Origin: Phyllobacterium pellucidum
GTDB lineage: Bacteria > Pseudomonadota > Alphaproteobacteria > Rhizobiales > Rhizobiaceae
Length of the DNA stretch: 64,000 nt
Direction: 5' to 3'
NCBI RefSeq assembly: GCF_013327855.1
Contig: NZ_JABUMX010000003.1
Span: 310,001-374,000 of the forward strand
This document shows, one piece after another, positions 27,900 to 37,878 of this stretch. The translations under genes and the position numbers were made by a program. Below the pieces are notes generated by a model. It saw only the letters and a program-made list of their open reading frames with translations, had not been told where the DNA came from and did not search any database. How positions within the stretch are numbered: position 1 is the stretch's first letter; each line of letters begins with the position of its first letter.

Positions 27900-28553
27900 A
27901 TGAAATTCTTTGTCGATACCGCCGACGTGAAGGAAATCCGCGAGCTCAACGATCTCGGATTGCTCGATGGCGTAACCACCAATCCTTCGCTGATCCTCAA
28001 GTCCGGTGGCAGCATCATCGAAGTGACCAAGGAAATTTGCAGCATCGTCAACGGCCCGGTATCCGCCGAGGTCGCGGCAACCGAGTATGAGCAGATGATG
28101 AAGGAGGCCGCAGTCCTCTCCCGCATCGCCGACAACATCTGCATCAAGGTCCCGCTTACCCTCGATGGCCTCAAGGCCTGCAAGGCCCTGCGCTCGGATG
28201 GCCACCTCGTCAATGTGACGCTGTGCTTCTCCGCCAACCAGGCACTTCTTGCCGCCAAGGCCGGCGCCACGTTCATCTCGCCATTCATTGGCCGCATCGA
28301 CGATACCGGCATCAATGGAATGGAACTGATTTCCGAGATCCGAACCATCTACGACAATTACGATTACCAGACGCAGATCCTTGCCGCCTCGATCCGCACC
28401 GTGAACCATGTCAAGGAAGCGGCTCTAATCGGTGCCGACGTCGCGACGGTTCCGCCAGCAACTCTGAAGGCATTGGTCAAGCACCCGCTGACCGACAAGG
28501 GCCTTGAGACTTTCCTTGCCGATTGGAAGAAGACGGGCCAGTCGATCGCCTGA
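27900..28553 (+). CDS. tal: Transaldolase / fructose-6-phosphate aldolase-type (TalB3/MipB family)
   Basis: A 217-residue class I aldolase of the short transaldolase family: [30 protein letters not shown], the Schiff-base Lys83 in NICIKVPLT, and [11 protein letters not shown]. Short family members are either transaldolases of the pentose phosphate pathway or fructose-6-phosphate aldolases. In rhizobia they are usually taken as transaldolase; sequence alone does not settle it. GGAAGG precedes the ATG at 27900. An upstream in-frame start at 27855 was rejected. Confidence 0.92.
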   Translation: MKFFVDTADVKEIRELNDLGLLDGVTTNPSLILKSGGSIIEVTKEICSIVNGPVSAEVAATEYEQMMKEAAVLSRIADNICIKVPLTLDGLKACKALRSDGHLVNVTLCFSANQALLAAKAGATFISPFIGRIDDTGINGMELISEIRTIYDNYDYQTQILAASIRTVNHVKEAALIGADVATVPPATLKALVKHPLTDKGLETFLADWKKTGQSIA

Positions 28554-28572
28554 TCAGTCGCATTTTCAATGA

Positions 28573-28605
28573 CGCCCGCCTGTTGCAAGACCGGCGGGCG
28601 TTTTC
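28573..28605 (+). terminator. Intrinsic terminator of tal
   Basis: CGCCCGCC - 12-nt loop - GGCGGGCG followed by TTTTC, 20 nt after the tal stop. Confidence 0.85.
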
Positions 28606-28695
28606 TTATGCTCGTGCGCGGCGCGCATCCGGCTAGGGGCAGGACTCATGAACGGTACGCCCGGCCGTCGCCGAGCGAGGTCATGCGCAGTATGA

Positions 28696-29280
28696 CTATT
28701 GGTTCTTCGTCAGATCCTGGGCAACGCTGAGCTGAATCGCCTGCGCAACTTCCGCCGCCGCACGATTATATGCATCGCGATAAGCTCGCTGAACGGCGAA
28801 CTGCTGTCTTGGCGCATCGTAGCCCGCATTTACAAGACGGCTGCCGCGGCCGATGACCTGACCGTCCGACACGCGCGTCAGAACGTAGTTGCCAGTCATG
28901 CGAATGGAGCCTGCGGTCGGCTGGCCCGATTTATCATTGGTCGCATTCTGGATCAGCGCCAGCGAAATGTTCTGGGATGCTATGGCGAGTTGGAGCGTAT
29001 AGGCGACATGCGTCGGCTCGCCCGCACCGCCACCGAAGAGGAAGATCAGGTTGTTGCGTACTTCCTGGGTGACGCGATCGCCCGCCGGATTGACCGACAC
29101 GGTCGCGAGCCGGGAGCGGACGCTGCCCGAGACGCCGGCGGCCGTGCTGCCGACCGGACCGGGATCGGAGTAGAGCGGCCGCACCTGGCAACCGCCTGCA
29201 ATCAATGCCAAGCCGAGAACGCAGAAGGGAAGCAGCCGCTTGACGACGGAACCCGGCTGAAAACGATCAGGCAACGACAT
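28696..29280 (-). CDS. lptE: LPS-assembly lipoprotein LptE
   Basis: A 194-residue lipoprotein: signal peptide with lipobox ending LIAGGC (Cys31), then [10 protein letters not shown], the usual LptE N terminus of alphaproteobacteria, and a mixed alpha/beta domain. LptE plugs the LptD barrel and helps place LPS in the outer membrane. Its ATG at 29280 overlaps the end of leuS by 14 nt, and leuS-lptE (often followed by holA) is a conserved order. An upstream in-frame start at 29328 inside leuS was rejected. Confidence 0.88.
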   Translation of the reverse strand: MSLPDRFQPGSVVKRLLPFCVLGLALIAGGCQVRPLYSDPGPVGSTAAGVSGSVRSRLATVSVNPAGDRVTQEVRNNLIFLFGGGAGEPTHVAYTLQLAIASQNISLALIQNATNDKSGQPTAGSIRMTGNYVLTRVSDGQVIGRGSRLVNAGYDAPRQQFAVQRAYRDAYNRAAAEVAQAIQLSVAQDLTKNQ

Positions 29281-31885
29281 TGATGATCCTCTGCGGTACG
29301 ATAATGACCTTCTTCGGTGAATTGCCATTCAGCGCGGCCTTGACGAAATCAAGCGCGAGGGTGGCCTTTTCGACCGCCAATTGATCCGCATCGCGGGCAA
29401 TTGTCAAATCGCCGCGCTTCTTGCCATTGATCTGAACCGGCATGGTCACATCGTTCTCGACGATCAACGTCTCGTTGTATGACGGCCACGGTTGATGAGC
29501 CACAAGATCTGCGCCGCCGAGTGCCTTCCAGCACTCCTCGGCAAGGTGCGGCATCATCGGCGCTATCATTGCAATCAACATGGTCGTCGCTTCGCGGCTT
29601 GCTGCGATCGTCACCATGTCAGCCCCGCCCGCCGCCACCTTCTGCAGATAAGGCGCCAAGGTGTTGACGAGCTCGTAAAGGCGCGCGACGGCCTTGTTGA
29701 AGTTCAGCTTCTCAATATCTTCTCCGACAGCCTTGACAGTCCGGTGCGCCGCTTTCGAAATCGCCAAAGCCTCGCCCTCGGTCCCGGCTGCGGCATCGAC
29801 CGTCTTCAACGTCTCGGCCGCTTCCGAAATCAGGCGCCAGACGCGCTGAACGAAGCGATGCGCTCCCTCGACGCCGGATTCAGTCCAGATCACATCGCGT
29901 TCCGGTGGCGAATCCGACAGCATGAACCAGCGCGCGGTATCCGCGCCGTAGGAAGCGATGATGTCATCCGGATCGACCACGTTTTTCTTCGATTTCGACA
30001 TCTTCTCGATCGAGCCTATCTCGACCTCTTCGCCTGTAGCAATCAGCGTTGCGCGGCGCGCGCCATCCGTCTCTTCGACCCGAACGTCAGCTGGCGTGAC
30101 CCAGCCGTCCTTGCCCTTGTAGGTCTCGTGGACGACCATGCCTTGCGTGAACATGCCCTTGAACGGTTCACTGATATCGAGATGACCGGCCACCTTCATG
30201 GCCCGTGTGAAGAAACGCGAATAGAGCAGGTGCAGGATCGCGTGCTCGATGCCGCCAATATACTGATCGACGGGCAGCCAGTGATTCGCGACCTTGGGCT
30301 CGGTCGGCTCCTCGGCCCAAGGAGCGGTGAAGCGCGCGAAATACCATGACGAGTCGACGAAGGTATCCATCGTGTCGGTCTCGCGTCGTGCGGGCTTGCC
30401 GCATTGCGGGCAGTTGACGTGCCGCCAGGTCGGATGACGATCGAGCGGATTGCCCGGCCGGTCGAATTCGACGTCGTCCGGCAGCTTGACCGGCAGGTCG
30501 GCCTTCGGCACCGGGACAACGCCACAATCATCGCAATGGATCATCGGGATCGGACAACCCCAGTAACGCTGCCGAGAAATACCCCAGTCGCGCAGGCGGA
30601 AATTGATCTTGCGCTCGCCCTGCGGGCGGTTGCCGACCGTCTGCTTTTCCAACCGCCGCGCCACCTCGTCGAAAGCTTCGGCCGGCGACATCCCGTCAAG
30701 GAAGCGCGAATTGATCATGACGCCGTCATCGACATAGGCGGTTTCGGTGATCTGGAACGTGGCCGCGTCGGCGTCCATCGGCATAACCACCGGCACGACC
30801 GGCAGGCCATACTTGTTGGCAAAGTCGAGGTCGCGCTGGTCACCGGACGGACAACCGAAGATCGCGCCGGTGCCATAGTCCATCAAGACGAAATTCGCGA
30901 CGTAGACCGGCAGCTTCCATTCCGGATCGAACGGATGCGTGACGCGCAAGCCGGTGTCGAAGCCCTTCTTCTCGGCGGTTTCGAGCGCAACGACCGAGGT
31001 GCCCGCATGGCGGCATTCCTCGTTGAACTGCGCCAGCGCCGCGTTGTTTTCGGCGGCTTTCTTCGCCAGCGGATGGTCGGCGGCAATGGCAATGAAGGAC
31101 GCGCCGAACAGCGTATCGGGCCGCGTCGTGTAGACCTCGACCTCGCTCTCGCCTTCGACGTGCGACTGCTTGTCCAACGCCCAGCGGATCAGCATGCCCT
31201 CAGACTTGCCGATCCAGTTGCGCTGCATCAGGCGCACCTTTTCCGGCCACTGGTCGAGGCCATCGAGGGCGCCCAGCAGTTCCTCGTTGAAGTCGGTGAT
31301 CTTGAAGAACCACTGTGTCAGCTCGCGCTGCTCGACAAGGGCGCCGGAGCGCCAGCCGCGACCGTCGATGACCTGCTCGTTGGCAAGGACCGTCATGTCC
31401 TCTGGGTCCCAGTTGACCTTGGACGATTTGCGCGTCACCAGGCCCTTCTCGACGAAATCGAGGAAGAGCATCTGCTGGCGGTGATAATATTCGACATCGC
31501 AGGTGGCGAACTCGCGCGACCAGTCGAGCGACAGGCCCATGGACTTGAGCTGATCGCGCATCGTCGCGATGTTCTGGTAGGTCCAGGTCTTCGGATGAAC
31601 CTTGTTCTGCATGGCGGCGTTTTCGGCCGGCATGCCGAAAGCATCCCAGCCCATTGGATGCAGCACATTGAATCCCTTGGCCCGCTTGTAACGTGCAACG
31701 ACATCGCCCATCGCATAGTTGCGCACATGGCCCATATGGATACGGCCCGAGGGGTACGGAAACATTTCGAGGACGTAGTAAGGATCGCGAGGATCGTCAT
31801 TGTTCGTCTCGAAGAGCTTGGCGTCGTTCCAAACTCTCTGCCAATGCTTCTCGGCTACACGGGGATTATAGCGTTCGGTTGCCAT
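29267..31885 (-). CDS. leuS: Leucyl-tRNA synthetase
   Basis: An 872-residue class Ia synthetase. The HIGH motif reads HMGH (residues 50-53, in [14 protein letters not shown]) and the second signature is KMSKSKKN near residue 628. The CP1 editing domain and the zinc-like insertion ([11 protein letters not shown] region) are present. Length is normal. The ATG at 31885 ([15 protein letters not shown]) was chosen over an upstream frame to 31951 that matches no homologue. Confidence 0.97.
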   Translation of the reverse strand: MATERYNPRVAEKHWQRVWNDAKLFETNNDDPRDPYYVLEMFPYPSGRIHMGHVRNYAMGDVVARYKRAKGFNVLHPMGWDAFGMPAENAAMQNKVHPKTWTYQNIATMRDQLKSMGLSLDWSREFATCDVEYYHRQQMLFLDFVEKGLVTRKSSKVNWDPEDMTVLANEQVIDGRGWRSGALVEQRELTQWFFKITDFNEELLGALDGLDQWPEKVRLMQRNWIGKSEGMLIRWALDKQSHVEGESEVEVYTTRPDTLFGASFIAIAADHPLAKKAAENNAALAQFNEECRHAGTSVVALETAEKKGFDTGLRVTHPFDPEWKLPVYVANFVLMDYGTGAIFGCPSGDQRDLDFANKYGLPVVPVVMPMDADAATFQITETAYVDDGVMINSRFLDGMSPAEAFDEVARRLEKQTVGNRPQGERKINFRLRDWGISRQRYWGCPIPMIHCDDCGVVPVPKADLPVKLPDDVEFDRPGNPLDRHPTWRHVNCPQCGKPARRETDTMDTFVDSSWYFARFTAPWAEEPTEPKVANHWLPVDQYIGGIEHAILHLLYSRFFTRAMKVAGHLDISEPFKGMFTQGMVVHETYKGKDGWVTPADVRVEETDGARRATLIATGEEVEIGSIEKMSKSKKNVVDPDDIIASYGADTARWFMLSDSPPERDVIWTESGVEGAHRFVQRVWRLISEAAETLKTVDAAAGTEGEALAISKAAHRTVKAVGEDIEKLNFNKAVARLYELVNTLAPYLQKVAAGGADMVTIAASREATTMLIAMIAPMMPHLAEECWKALGGADLVAHQPWPSYNETLIVENDVTMPVQINGKKRGDLTIARDADQLAVEKATLALDFVKAALNGNSPKKVIIVPQRIINVVA

Positions 31886-32016
31886 GAACGGGATTCTCTT
31901 GCAAAGGATAGTGATGCGGGGACCTTCACCATGGATTGGTGGGACCGTCAACCACTTGAAGCTGAAGGAGCCCGTGAAATCGGGCCGTCAGGCGATAAAT
32001 AGGACTGAACCAGCCA

Positions 32017-32679
32017 ATGCCCAATGCCGTCGATCAACTTTTTGCCGTCAGGGACGCTATTCACAAGGCTGAAGCGGAAGCGGGTCGCCCGGAAGGCGCC
32101 GTCACGCTTGTCGCCGTGTCGAAAACCTTCGGCGAGGAAGCAATCCGTCCCGTGCTCGAATCCGGCCAGCGCGTCTTTGGCGAAAACCGCGTCCAGGAGG
32201 CGCAAGCGAAGTGGCCGGCCCTGCGCGGTGAATTTCCGGATATCGAACTCCACCTCATCGGGCCGCTCCAATCCAACAAGGCCGAGCAGGCGGTGGCGCT
32301 TTTCGACGTGATCGAGACGGTCGACCGCGAAAAGATCGCCGATGCCCTTGTCAAGGAAATGCAAAAGCAAAACCGCTTTCCCAAACTCTATGTCCAGGTA
32401 AACACCGGTTCTGAACCGCAGAAGGCGGGCATAGATCCAAAAGAGGCGGTAGCATTTGTCAAGCATTGCCGCGAAGTTCGCGGCCTCCAGATCGAGGGCC
32501 TGATGTGCATTCCGCCGGCCGATGAGAATCCCGGCCCGCACTTTGCCCTGCTTGAAAAGATCGCCCGGCAGGCCGGAGTAGACAAGCTTTCCATGGGCAT
32601 GTCCGGTGACTACGAACTCGCCATCGGCTTCGGCGCGACATCAGTCAGGGTCGGTTCCGCGATTTTCGGAACTCGGTAA
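32017..32679 (+). CDS. YggS/PROSC family pyridoxal-phosphate homeostasis protein
   Basis: A 220-residue fold-type III PLP-binding protein: TLVAVSKTF with the PLP Lys near residue 36, GENRVQEAQAKW, LHLIGPLQSNK and GMSGDYELAIGFGATSVRVG. Family members bind PLP without known catalysis and balance B6 vitamers. It is divergent from leuS and close to the end of an M15-like peptidase gene on the other strand. The start at 32017 is the first ATG of the frame that fits the family. Confidence 0.92.
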   Translation: MPNAVDQLFAVRDAIHKAEAEAGRPEGAVTLVAVSKTFGEEAIRPVLESGQRVFGENRVQEAQAKWPALRGEFPDIELHLIGPLQSNKAEQAVALFDVIETVDREKIADALVKEMQKQNRFPKLYVQVNTGSEPQKAGIDPKEAVAFVKHCREVRGLQIEGLMCIPPADENPGPHFALLEKIARQAGVDKLSMGMSGDYELAIGFGATSVRVGSAIFGTR

Positions 32680-33216
32680 TTACCAGCTGCGGCGCGGTCC
32701 GGTATCGATGTGATAATAGCCGGCCGGATAGCGTTTCAACCCGCCGACGTCACCGCTGGACGACAGATGACTCATGAGGCCGGACGAGCCGCCGTGGACC
32801 CGGAAATCCACCGCCTGACAGCTCAGGTGGTAGGATTGGTCCTTGCCGCCAACGCGATTGTTGCGCGTGCGTGTGCGCACGGTCGAATTTACCGTGATCG
32901 GCCCATACTTGGCGGAAACGCGGCTCAGCACGTTCTTCAGCCTTTCGGGCACGCATTTCGACGGCGCCTTATAGTCGATATAGGCCTTACCGCGCGGCAT
33001 GGCCGCCAGTACCAGCGGACTGATCTTGTCGAACACCGAATCCTTGAGCAGATGCGCATGCTCCTCACCGAAAAGCTTTGCGCCGATACGGTCCTGCGGA
33101 TTGGATGGCACAGGAAGCGTGCCGGCGCCTGCCGGAATGGCAAGGCTCAAAGCGGCTAAGGTAAGCCATGTGAATTTTGCGCGTGACGCAACGCTGCGCA
33201 AGACAGTTATTCGCAT
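32680..33216 (-). CDS. YcbK-like/M15 family peptidoglycan-active peptidase
   Basis: A 178-residue exported protein: signal peptide (RITVLRSVASRAKFTWLTLA to about residue 32), then a D,D-/L,D-carboxypeptidase-like M15 fold with ITVNSTVRTRTRNNRVGG, DQSYHLSCQAVDFRV (zinc His and Asp) and a terminal HIDTGPRRSW supplying the last His. AAGGATCGAGGA precedes the ATG at 33216; a 62-residue longer reading has no SD. It probably cuts peptide stems in the periplasm. Substrate inferred. Its stop abuts the yggS-like stop. Confidence 0.8.
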   Translation of the reverse strand: MRITVLRSVASRAKFTWLTLAALSLAIPAGAGTLPVPSNPQDRIGAKLFGEEHAHLLKDSVFDKISPLVLAAMPRGKAYIDYKAPSKCVPERLKNVLSRVSAKYGPITVNSTVRTRTRNNRVGGKDQSYHLSCQAVDFRVHGGSSGLMSHLSSSGDVGGLKRYPAGYYHIDTGPRRSW

Positions 33217-33509
33217 TCCTCGATCCTTGGTGCGGCGCCGGAAACAACAATTCTTTGGCGCCGATAGTTTGTCCTCCCAAGTCAAGGCAGCGACCCTATA
33301 AGCCGAAATGTGGTCAAAATGGACCGATTTCGCGATAAAACGCGACCGAAAACGATATTGGCCGCTGCAGAATGCGACCGAACGCCATGCCCTCAGGGCC
33401 AATTCGGATATTTACGCATTGATTTGCTTGGTGGTAATGAACCTGTGCGCCTCCCGCCCGGGGAGGTATCCGGGTGGAGGCCCGATATTTAAGATTCTGG
33501 AGGAAATTG
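33217..33509. other. Divergent promoter region between the M15 peptidase and acsA
   Basis: A 293-nt gene-free stretch between divergent genes. Near 33450-33467 it holds a compact stem, CCTCCC-GCCC-GGGGAGG, in the acsA leader. Otherwise I see no repeat, RNA motif or EcfG promoter in it. Confidence 0.5.
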
Positions 33510-35462
33510 ATGTCCGAGAAGGTTTATCCGGTGCTGGCAAGCGCGAAGAAAAACGCGCTCATCGACAATGATACCTATCTCAGCTGGTACAAGCAGAGCA
33601 TCAAGGACCCCGAAAAGTTTTGGGCCAAGCACGGAAAGCGCATCGACTGGTTCAAGCCCTTCACCAAGGTCAAGAACACCTCGTTCGAGGGCAAGGTTTC
33701 GATCAAATGGTTCGAGGATGGCGTTACCAACGTTTCCTATAACTGCATCGACCGTCACCTCAAAAAGCGCGGTGATCAGGTCGCGATCATCTGGGAAGGC
33801 GACAATCCCTATCTCGACAAGAAGATCACCTATAATGAGCTTTACGAGCAGGTCTGCCGCCTCGCCAATGTCCTGAAGAAGCACGGCGTCAAGAAGGGCG
33901 ACCGGGTGACGATCTACATGCCGATGATCCCGGAAGCGTCCTATGCGATGCTGGCCTGCGCGCGCATCGGCGCGATCCACTCCGTCGTCTTCGGCGGCTT
34001 CTCCCCCGATGCGCTCGCGGGCCGTATCGTCGACTGCGAATCCACATTCGTGATCACGGCCGATGAGGGCATGCGCGGCGGCAAGCCGGTGCCGCTTAAG
34101 GAAAATACCGACAAGGCAATCGATATCGCGGCGCGCCACCACGTCATGGTGAAGAACGTACTCGTCGTACGCCGGACCGGCGGCAAGACCGGCTGGGCCA
34201 GCAATCGCGACCTCTGGTATCACGATGAGATTGCCAGCGTTAAGGCGGAATGCAAACCTGAAAAGATGAAGGCGGAGGATCCGCTTTTCATCCTTTACAC
34301 CTCTGGCTCGACCGGCAAGCCCAAGGGCGTGCTGCACACGACCGGCGGCTACCTTGTCTATGCCTCGATGACCCACGAATATGTCTTCGACTACCATGAT
34401 GGCGACATCTACTGGTGCACCGCCGATGTGGGCTGGGTAACCGGCCACTCCTACATTGTTTACGGCCCGCTCGCCAACGGCGCGACGACGCTGATGTTCG
34501 AGGGCGTGCCCAACTACCCGTCGGTATCGCGGTTCTGGGAAGTCATCGACAAGCACCAGGTCAACATCTTCTACACCGCCCCGACCGCCATCCGCGCGCT
34601 GATGAGCGCCGGTGACGAACCGGTCAAGAAGACATCGCGCAAATCGCTGCGCATCCTCGGCTCGGTTGGAGAGCCGATCAATCCGGAAGCCTGGGAATGG
34701 TATTATCAGGTGGTGGGCGACAAGCGCAGTCCTGTCGTCGATACCTGGTGGCAGACGGAAACCGGCGGCATCCTCATCACGCCGCTGCCCGGCGCAACGC
34801 CGCTCAAGCCGGGCTCGGCCACAAGGCCGTTCTTTGGTGTGCAACCGCAACTGGTCGACAATGAGGGCGACGTGCTCGAAGGCGCCGCCGATGGCAATCT
34901 CTGCATCACGGACTCCTGGCCGGGTCAGATGCGCACGGTCTACGGCGATCACAAGCGCTTCATCGAAACCTATTTCTCCACCTATAAGGGCAAGTACTTT
35001 ACCGGCGACGGCTGCCGGCGTGACAAGGACGGCTATTACTGGATCACCGGTCGCGTCGATGACGTTCTCAACGTCTCGGGACACCGCATGGGAACGGCCG
35101 AGGTAGAGTCCGCGCTTGTCTCCCATGATACGGTCTCGGAAGCGGCCGTGGTCGGCTATCCGCACGACCTGAAGGGCCAGGGCATATATTGCTATGTAAC
35201 GCTGATGTCCGGGCTTGAGGGTAGCGACGATCTGCGCGCCGAGCTGGTCAAGCATGTGCGCAAGGAGATCGGCCCGATCGCCACGCCAGACAAGATACAG
35301 TTTGCGCCGGGCCTGCCGAAGACCCGTTCCGGCAAGATCATGCGCCGCATCCTGCGCAAGATCGCAGAAGATGATTTTGGCGCGCTCGGCGACACCTCAA
35401 CGCTTGCCGACCCGGCCGTCGTTGATGACCTGATCGCCAATCGCCAAAACCGCAAGGGCTGA
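33510..35462 (+). CDS. acsA: Acetyl-CoA synthetase
   Basis: A 650-residue AMP-forming acetate-CoA ligase. The phosphate-binding loop [11 protein letters not shown] is near residue 263, the adenylation motif WWQTETGG follows, and the regulatory acetyl-Lys is in RSGKIMRR near residue 608. The C-terminal domain is complete. GGAGGAAATTG sits before the ATG. It activates acetate for the TCA/glyoxylate pathways. Likely regulated after translation by Lys acetylation, as in other Acs enzymes. Confidence 0.96.
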   Translation: MSEKVYPVLASAKKNALIDNDTYLSWYKQSIKDPEKFWAKHGKRIDWFKPFTKVKNTSFEGKVSIKWFEDGVTNVSYNCIDRHLKKRGDQVAIIWEGDNPYLDKKITYNELYEQVCRLANVLKKHGVKKGDRVTIYMPMIPEASYAMLACARIGAIHSVVFGGFSPDALAGRIVDCESTFVITADEGMRGGKPVPLKENTDKAIDIAARHHVMVKNVLVVRRTGGKTGWASNRDLWYHDEIASVKAECKPEKMKAEDPLFILYTSGSTGKPKGVLHTTGGYLVYASMTHEYVFDYHDGDIYWCTADVGWVTGHSYIVYGPLANGATTLMFEGVPNYPSVSRFWEVIDKHQVNIFYTAPTAIRALMSAGDEPVKKTSRKSLRILGSVGEPINPEAWEWYYQVVGDKRSPVVDTWWQTETGGILITPLPGATPLKPGSATRPFFGVQPQLVDNEGDVLEGAADGNLCITDSWPGQMRTVYGDHKRFIETYFSTYKGKYFTGDGCRRDKDGYYWITGRVDDVLNVSGHRMGTAEVESALVSHDTVSEAAVVGYPHDLKGQGIYCYVTLMSGLEGSDDLRAELVKHVRKEIGPIATPDKIQFAPGLPKTRSGKIMRRILRKIAEDDFGALGDTSTLADPAVVDDLIANRQNRKG

Positions 35463-35497
35463 AAATAGTGTCTTCCCCTAAGGGGGGACACCCTCCT

Positions 35498-36763
35498 TCA
35501 GCGGTAGAGGTCGGCGCGTGTCTGCGGCACGGCAGAGATTCCGCGCTTGCGGCGTGACGCCAGCGTCTGATTGATCTGTACGGTGCCACGCTCGAACGCA
35601 AGGGCGCAGCCGGTGAGGTACAGCAGCCACAACCGCGCTTTGGGAGCGCCGACTTCCGCGATCGCCTCATCGAAGCGCGCATGGAGACGGTCGGCCCACA
35701 TGCGGCAAGTGCGGCCATAATGCTCACGCAGATTCTCGACGTCGTGGACCTCGAAACCGTAGCCTTCGAGGTTCTCGACCGTCATGCCGAGATGGTCGAG
35801 TTCGCCGCCCGGGAAGATGTATTTGACCAGGGCGAGGTGTTCGGCGCTCTTGCGCCCGAAGGTCTTCTTGTTGCGCTTCATGCGCCGTGTGATCGCGTGG
35901 TGGAGATAAAGGCCACCCGGCCTCAGTAATCGGTGCACGCTGGAAAAATAGGTGTCGTAGTGGGCAATGCCCACCGCCTCGAACATGCCGATCGAGGAAA
36001 TCTTGTCGAACTGCCCCTCGAGATGCTCATAGGATTTCACGTGAATCGTGATCTTGTCCTCAAGACCTTCCGCCTTGATCCGCTCGCGGGCAAGGGCCGT
36101 CTGCGCCTCCGACAAAGATACGCCCGTGCCGGTCACGCCATAATTCTTTGCCGCATAAATCAGCATGGCCCCCCAGCCGCAGCCTATGTCGAGCAGGCGA
36201 TCGCCGGGCTTGAGGCGCAGCTTGCGGCAGATCAATTCGAGCTTGTCAGCCTGCGCCTGGTCGATGCTATTGGCCCAGTCGGTGAAATAGGCGCAGGTAT
36301 AGACCATGCGCTCATCGAGAAAGAGCTGATAGAAGGCGTTCGACACGTCGTAGTGGTGGGTAATCGCTTCCTTGTTGGACCCGCTGACGTAAGGATTCTT
36401 GCCGCCAAGCCCGGAACTGCCGCCTTTTGCTCCGCTCAGCAAAAGCGAAGGCACATCCTTCAAGAGCTGCCACTTTGGCAGGCTTTTCAGCCGGTGCTTG
36501 AACTTTCCCTTGGGACCGCGCTCGACGAGATCGAACAGTGTGCCGTTCCTGATGTCGATCTGGCCCGACACCCACAACTCGACGACAGAGCCGATATTGG
36601 GTTTGAGAGCGATCTGGCGCACGGCCATAGGATCATTGATGGCAAATATAGGGCCATCAAAATCACCGATGCGGGTTCCGTCCCAAAGTTCAATCGCAAA
36701 TTGCGGTTCGATGACGTCGACCACCGTGCGGATGATCCGCGCCGCCTTGTCTTCAGCTGCCAT
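35498..36763 (-). CDS. cfa: Cyclopropane-fatty-acyl-phospholipid synthase
   Basis: A 421-residue SAM-dependent methyltransferase of the Cfa/CmaS family: an N-terminal lipid-binding domain (about residues 1-110), then the conserved ITHHYDVSNAFYQLFLDERM, the SAM motif LDIGCGWGAML near residue 190, ISSIGMFEAVG and a C-terminal VENLREHYGRT segment. It adds a methylene bridge to unsaturated acyl chains in membrane phospholipids, typically at stationary phase or in acid. No EcfG promoter is visible upstream. Single gene. Confidence 0.93.
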   Translation of the reverse strand: MAAEDKAARIIRTVVDVIEPQFAIELWDGTRIGDFDGPIFAINDPMAVRQIALKPNIGSVVELWVSGQIDIRNGTLFDLVERGPKGKFKHRLKSLPKWQLLKDVPSLLLSGAKGGSSGLGGKNPYVSGSNKEAITHHYDVSNAFYQLFLDERMVYTCAYFTDWANSIDQAQADKLELICRKLRLKPGDRLLDIGCGWGAMLIYAAKNYGVTGTGVSLSEAQTALARERIKAEGLEDKITIHVKSYEHLEGQFDKISSIGMFEAVGIAHYDTYFSSVHRLLRPGGLYLHHAITRRMKRNKKTFGRKSAEHLALVKYIFPGGELDHLGMTVENLEGYGFEVHDVENLREHYGRTCRMWADRLHARFDEAIAEVGAPKARLWLLYLTGCALAFERGTVQINQTLASRRKRGISAVPQTRADLYR

Positions 36764-36937
36764 TCTCTGCCCCCGGGCACGGGGCGCAGCAAGTTGCGCG
36801 TCGCGTGCGTTGCTTCATTCAGTCTGCTTGGCTTATGACTGCGTGAGCCTCTTTGCAACCCATGCACACATGGCCCTGCTTTTTTCTCTTGAAACGTGGC
36901 GCATGACACCCCATTCTCCAATTGTGTTCAACGAATG

Positions 36938-36952
36938 AAAAGGAGGTGATCC
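36938..36952 (+). promoter_or_regulatory. Full-length anti-16S Shine-Dalgarno
   Basis: AAAAGGAGGTGATCC. The last 14 bases are an exact complement of the 16S rRNA 3' tail (GGATCACCTCCTTT). It sits 1 nt before the ATG at 36954, with GGAGG at ideal 7-nt spacing. A five-codon mini-ORF (ATG at 36935, stop TGA at 36947) runs through it. Confidence 0.7.
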
Positions 36953-36953
36953 G

Positions 36954-37022
36954 ATGTCTCGTGATTTCGCAATCTGCCACAAGGCGTCTGATGCTTTCCA
37001 TCGGGGATTGTCTCTCCGTTGA
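36954..37022 (+). CDS. 22-residue peptide ORF behind an extreme Shine-Dalgarno
   Basis: A short ORF of 22 codons, starting MSRDFAICHKASDAFHRGLS and ending TGA at 37020. I recognise no family. It has no membrane segment. The 14-nt perfect SD argues that ribosomes do bind this RNA. Two hairpins follow, the second a strong terminator at 37083-37107, so the unit is short and independent: no plus-strand gene follows until 37879. It may be a leader-like peptide, a small protein or part of a dual-function RNA. Confidence 0.4.
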   Translation: MSRDFAICHKASDAFHRGLSLR

Positions 37023-37029
37023 ATAAGCG

Positions 37030-37045
37030 CCCGGCGAAAGCCGGG
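37030..37045 (+). other. Stem-loop after the 22-residue ORF
   Basis: CCCGGC - GAAA - GCCGGG, a GNRA-tetraloop hairpin 8 nt after the stop codon of the short ORF and upstream of the terminator. Confidence 0.6.
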
Positions 37046-37082
37046 AAAGGCCAAAGACAGCTTTGTGCCAGACGGAATTGCG

Positions 37083-37107
37083 GGGCCACCCTTCGGGGTG
37101 GCCCTTT
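37083..37107 (+). terminator. Intrinsic terminator of the short-ORF transcript
   Basis: GGGCCACCC - TTCG - GGGTGGCCC followed by TTT. It lies just before the stop of the antitoxin gene on the other strand. Confidence 0.85.
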
Positions 37108-37111
37108 CCGT

Positions 37112-37399
37112 TTAAGTCGCCCGTTTGCCACTCAGTTGAAAGCCGACTGCCTTCAACACGGCTATCGTTGTGGCCAGTCTAGGGTTTCCACTTTCACTCA
37201 GTGAGCGGTAAAGTTGTTCCCGGGACAATCCAGTCTCGCGTGCGATCGTTGCCATGCCCTTCGATCTTGCGACTACCCCGATGGCCTTCGCAATGTAGGC
37301 AGAATCGCCAGTTTCAAATGCGTCGGCAAGAAATAACTCTATTGCCTCGTCAGATTTGAGTGCGTCGGCAGGATTGTAGTCATAGAGCTTCGTCATCAT
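37112..37399 (-). CDS. Addiction-module antidote protein (HTH)
   Basis: A 95-residue antitoxin of the HigA-like 'putative addiction module antidote' family: an N-terminal toxin-wrapping part (LYDYNPADALKSDEAIELFL) and a C-terminal helix-turn-helix (MATIARETGLSREQLYRSLS, then GNPRLATTIAVLKAVG). It neutralises the toxin encoded just upstream and probably represses the operon. Its start overlaps the toxin gene by 20 nt, with toxin first, antitoxin second. Confidence 0.88.
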   Translation of the reverse strand: MMTKLYDYNPADALKSDEAIELFLADAFETGDSAYIAKAIGVVARSKGMATIARETGLSREQLYRSLSESGNPRLATTIAVLKAVGFQLSGKRAT

Positions 37400-37691
37400 C
37401 CCTCCAATCTATTGCCAATCGCCGAGCCTCGCGGATGTCCCGATCTTGCGTCTGCTTGTCACCGCCACAAAGAAGGATGACAATCTGTTCGCCGTGACGC
37501 CGGAAATAAACCCGGTATCCCGGTCCATAGTGAATTCTCAGTTCGCTTACGCCACCACCTACAAATGCAATGTCGCCCCCAAGCCCATTGGCCAAGCGGA
37601 AGAGGCGGGCAGCGATGACCGCCCTCGCCCTCTGGTCTTTCAGCTTGCTTTCCCACTTACGATAAACGGAGGTCTGTTTCAGTCTTATCAT
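37380..37691 (-). CDS. RelE/ParE-superfamily toxin (addiction-module killer protein)
   Basis: A 103-residue basic toxin: VYRKWESKLKDQRARAVIAA, then a GVSELRIHYGPGYRVYFRRH core and VILLCGGDKQTQDRDIREAR, the pattern of RelE/HigB-type mRNA interferases. There is no SD before the ATG at 37691, and a candidate -10 lies 4 nt upstream, so the mRNA may be nearly leaderless. It pairs with the downstream antidote gene. The flanks are more AT-rich than the neighbourhood, which fits a mobile module. Confidence 0.88.
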   Translation of the reverse strand: MIRLKQTSVYRKWESKLKDQRARAVIAARLFRLANGLGGDIAFVGGGVSELRIHYGPGYRVYFRRHGEQIVILLCGGDKQTQDRDIREARRLAIDWRDDDEAL

Positions 37692-37694
37692 GAA

Positions 37695-37722
37695 AATGTA
37701 GTTTTTAAATTACAAATGTCAA
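37695..37722 (-). promoter_or_regulatory. Candidate promoter/operator of the toxin-antitoxin operon
   Basis: On the minus strand TTGACA (37722-37717), 16-nt spacer, TACATT (37700-37695). An imperfect palindrome GTAGTTTTTAAATTAC (37698-37713) lies between the boxes, where an autorepressor would bind. Confidence 0.4.
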
Positions 37723-37878
37723 TATGATCGACAATAACGCCCGGAAGGGAAGCCAACCACCAATGCCAGGTTGCAGGTGCCCCCTTTGCTCTTGCCGAAA
37801 TTTGATGATACCAAGAATCTGCCTGAAATCGGTGCATCCTGCCTCAATGCGAGGCAAATTCCTCTGAAAGACCAAGAC

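Noticed and set aside
30404-32002. A 532-codon open frame antisense to leuS
   Set aside because: It lies over the leuS catalytic core and has no independent support.
33489-35255. A 588-codon open frame antisense to acsA
   Set aside because: Same reasoning: acsA is complete and well supported; the antisense product is low in recognisable motifs.
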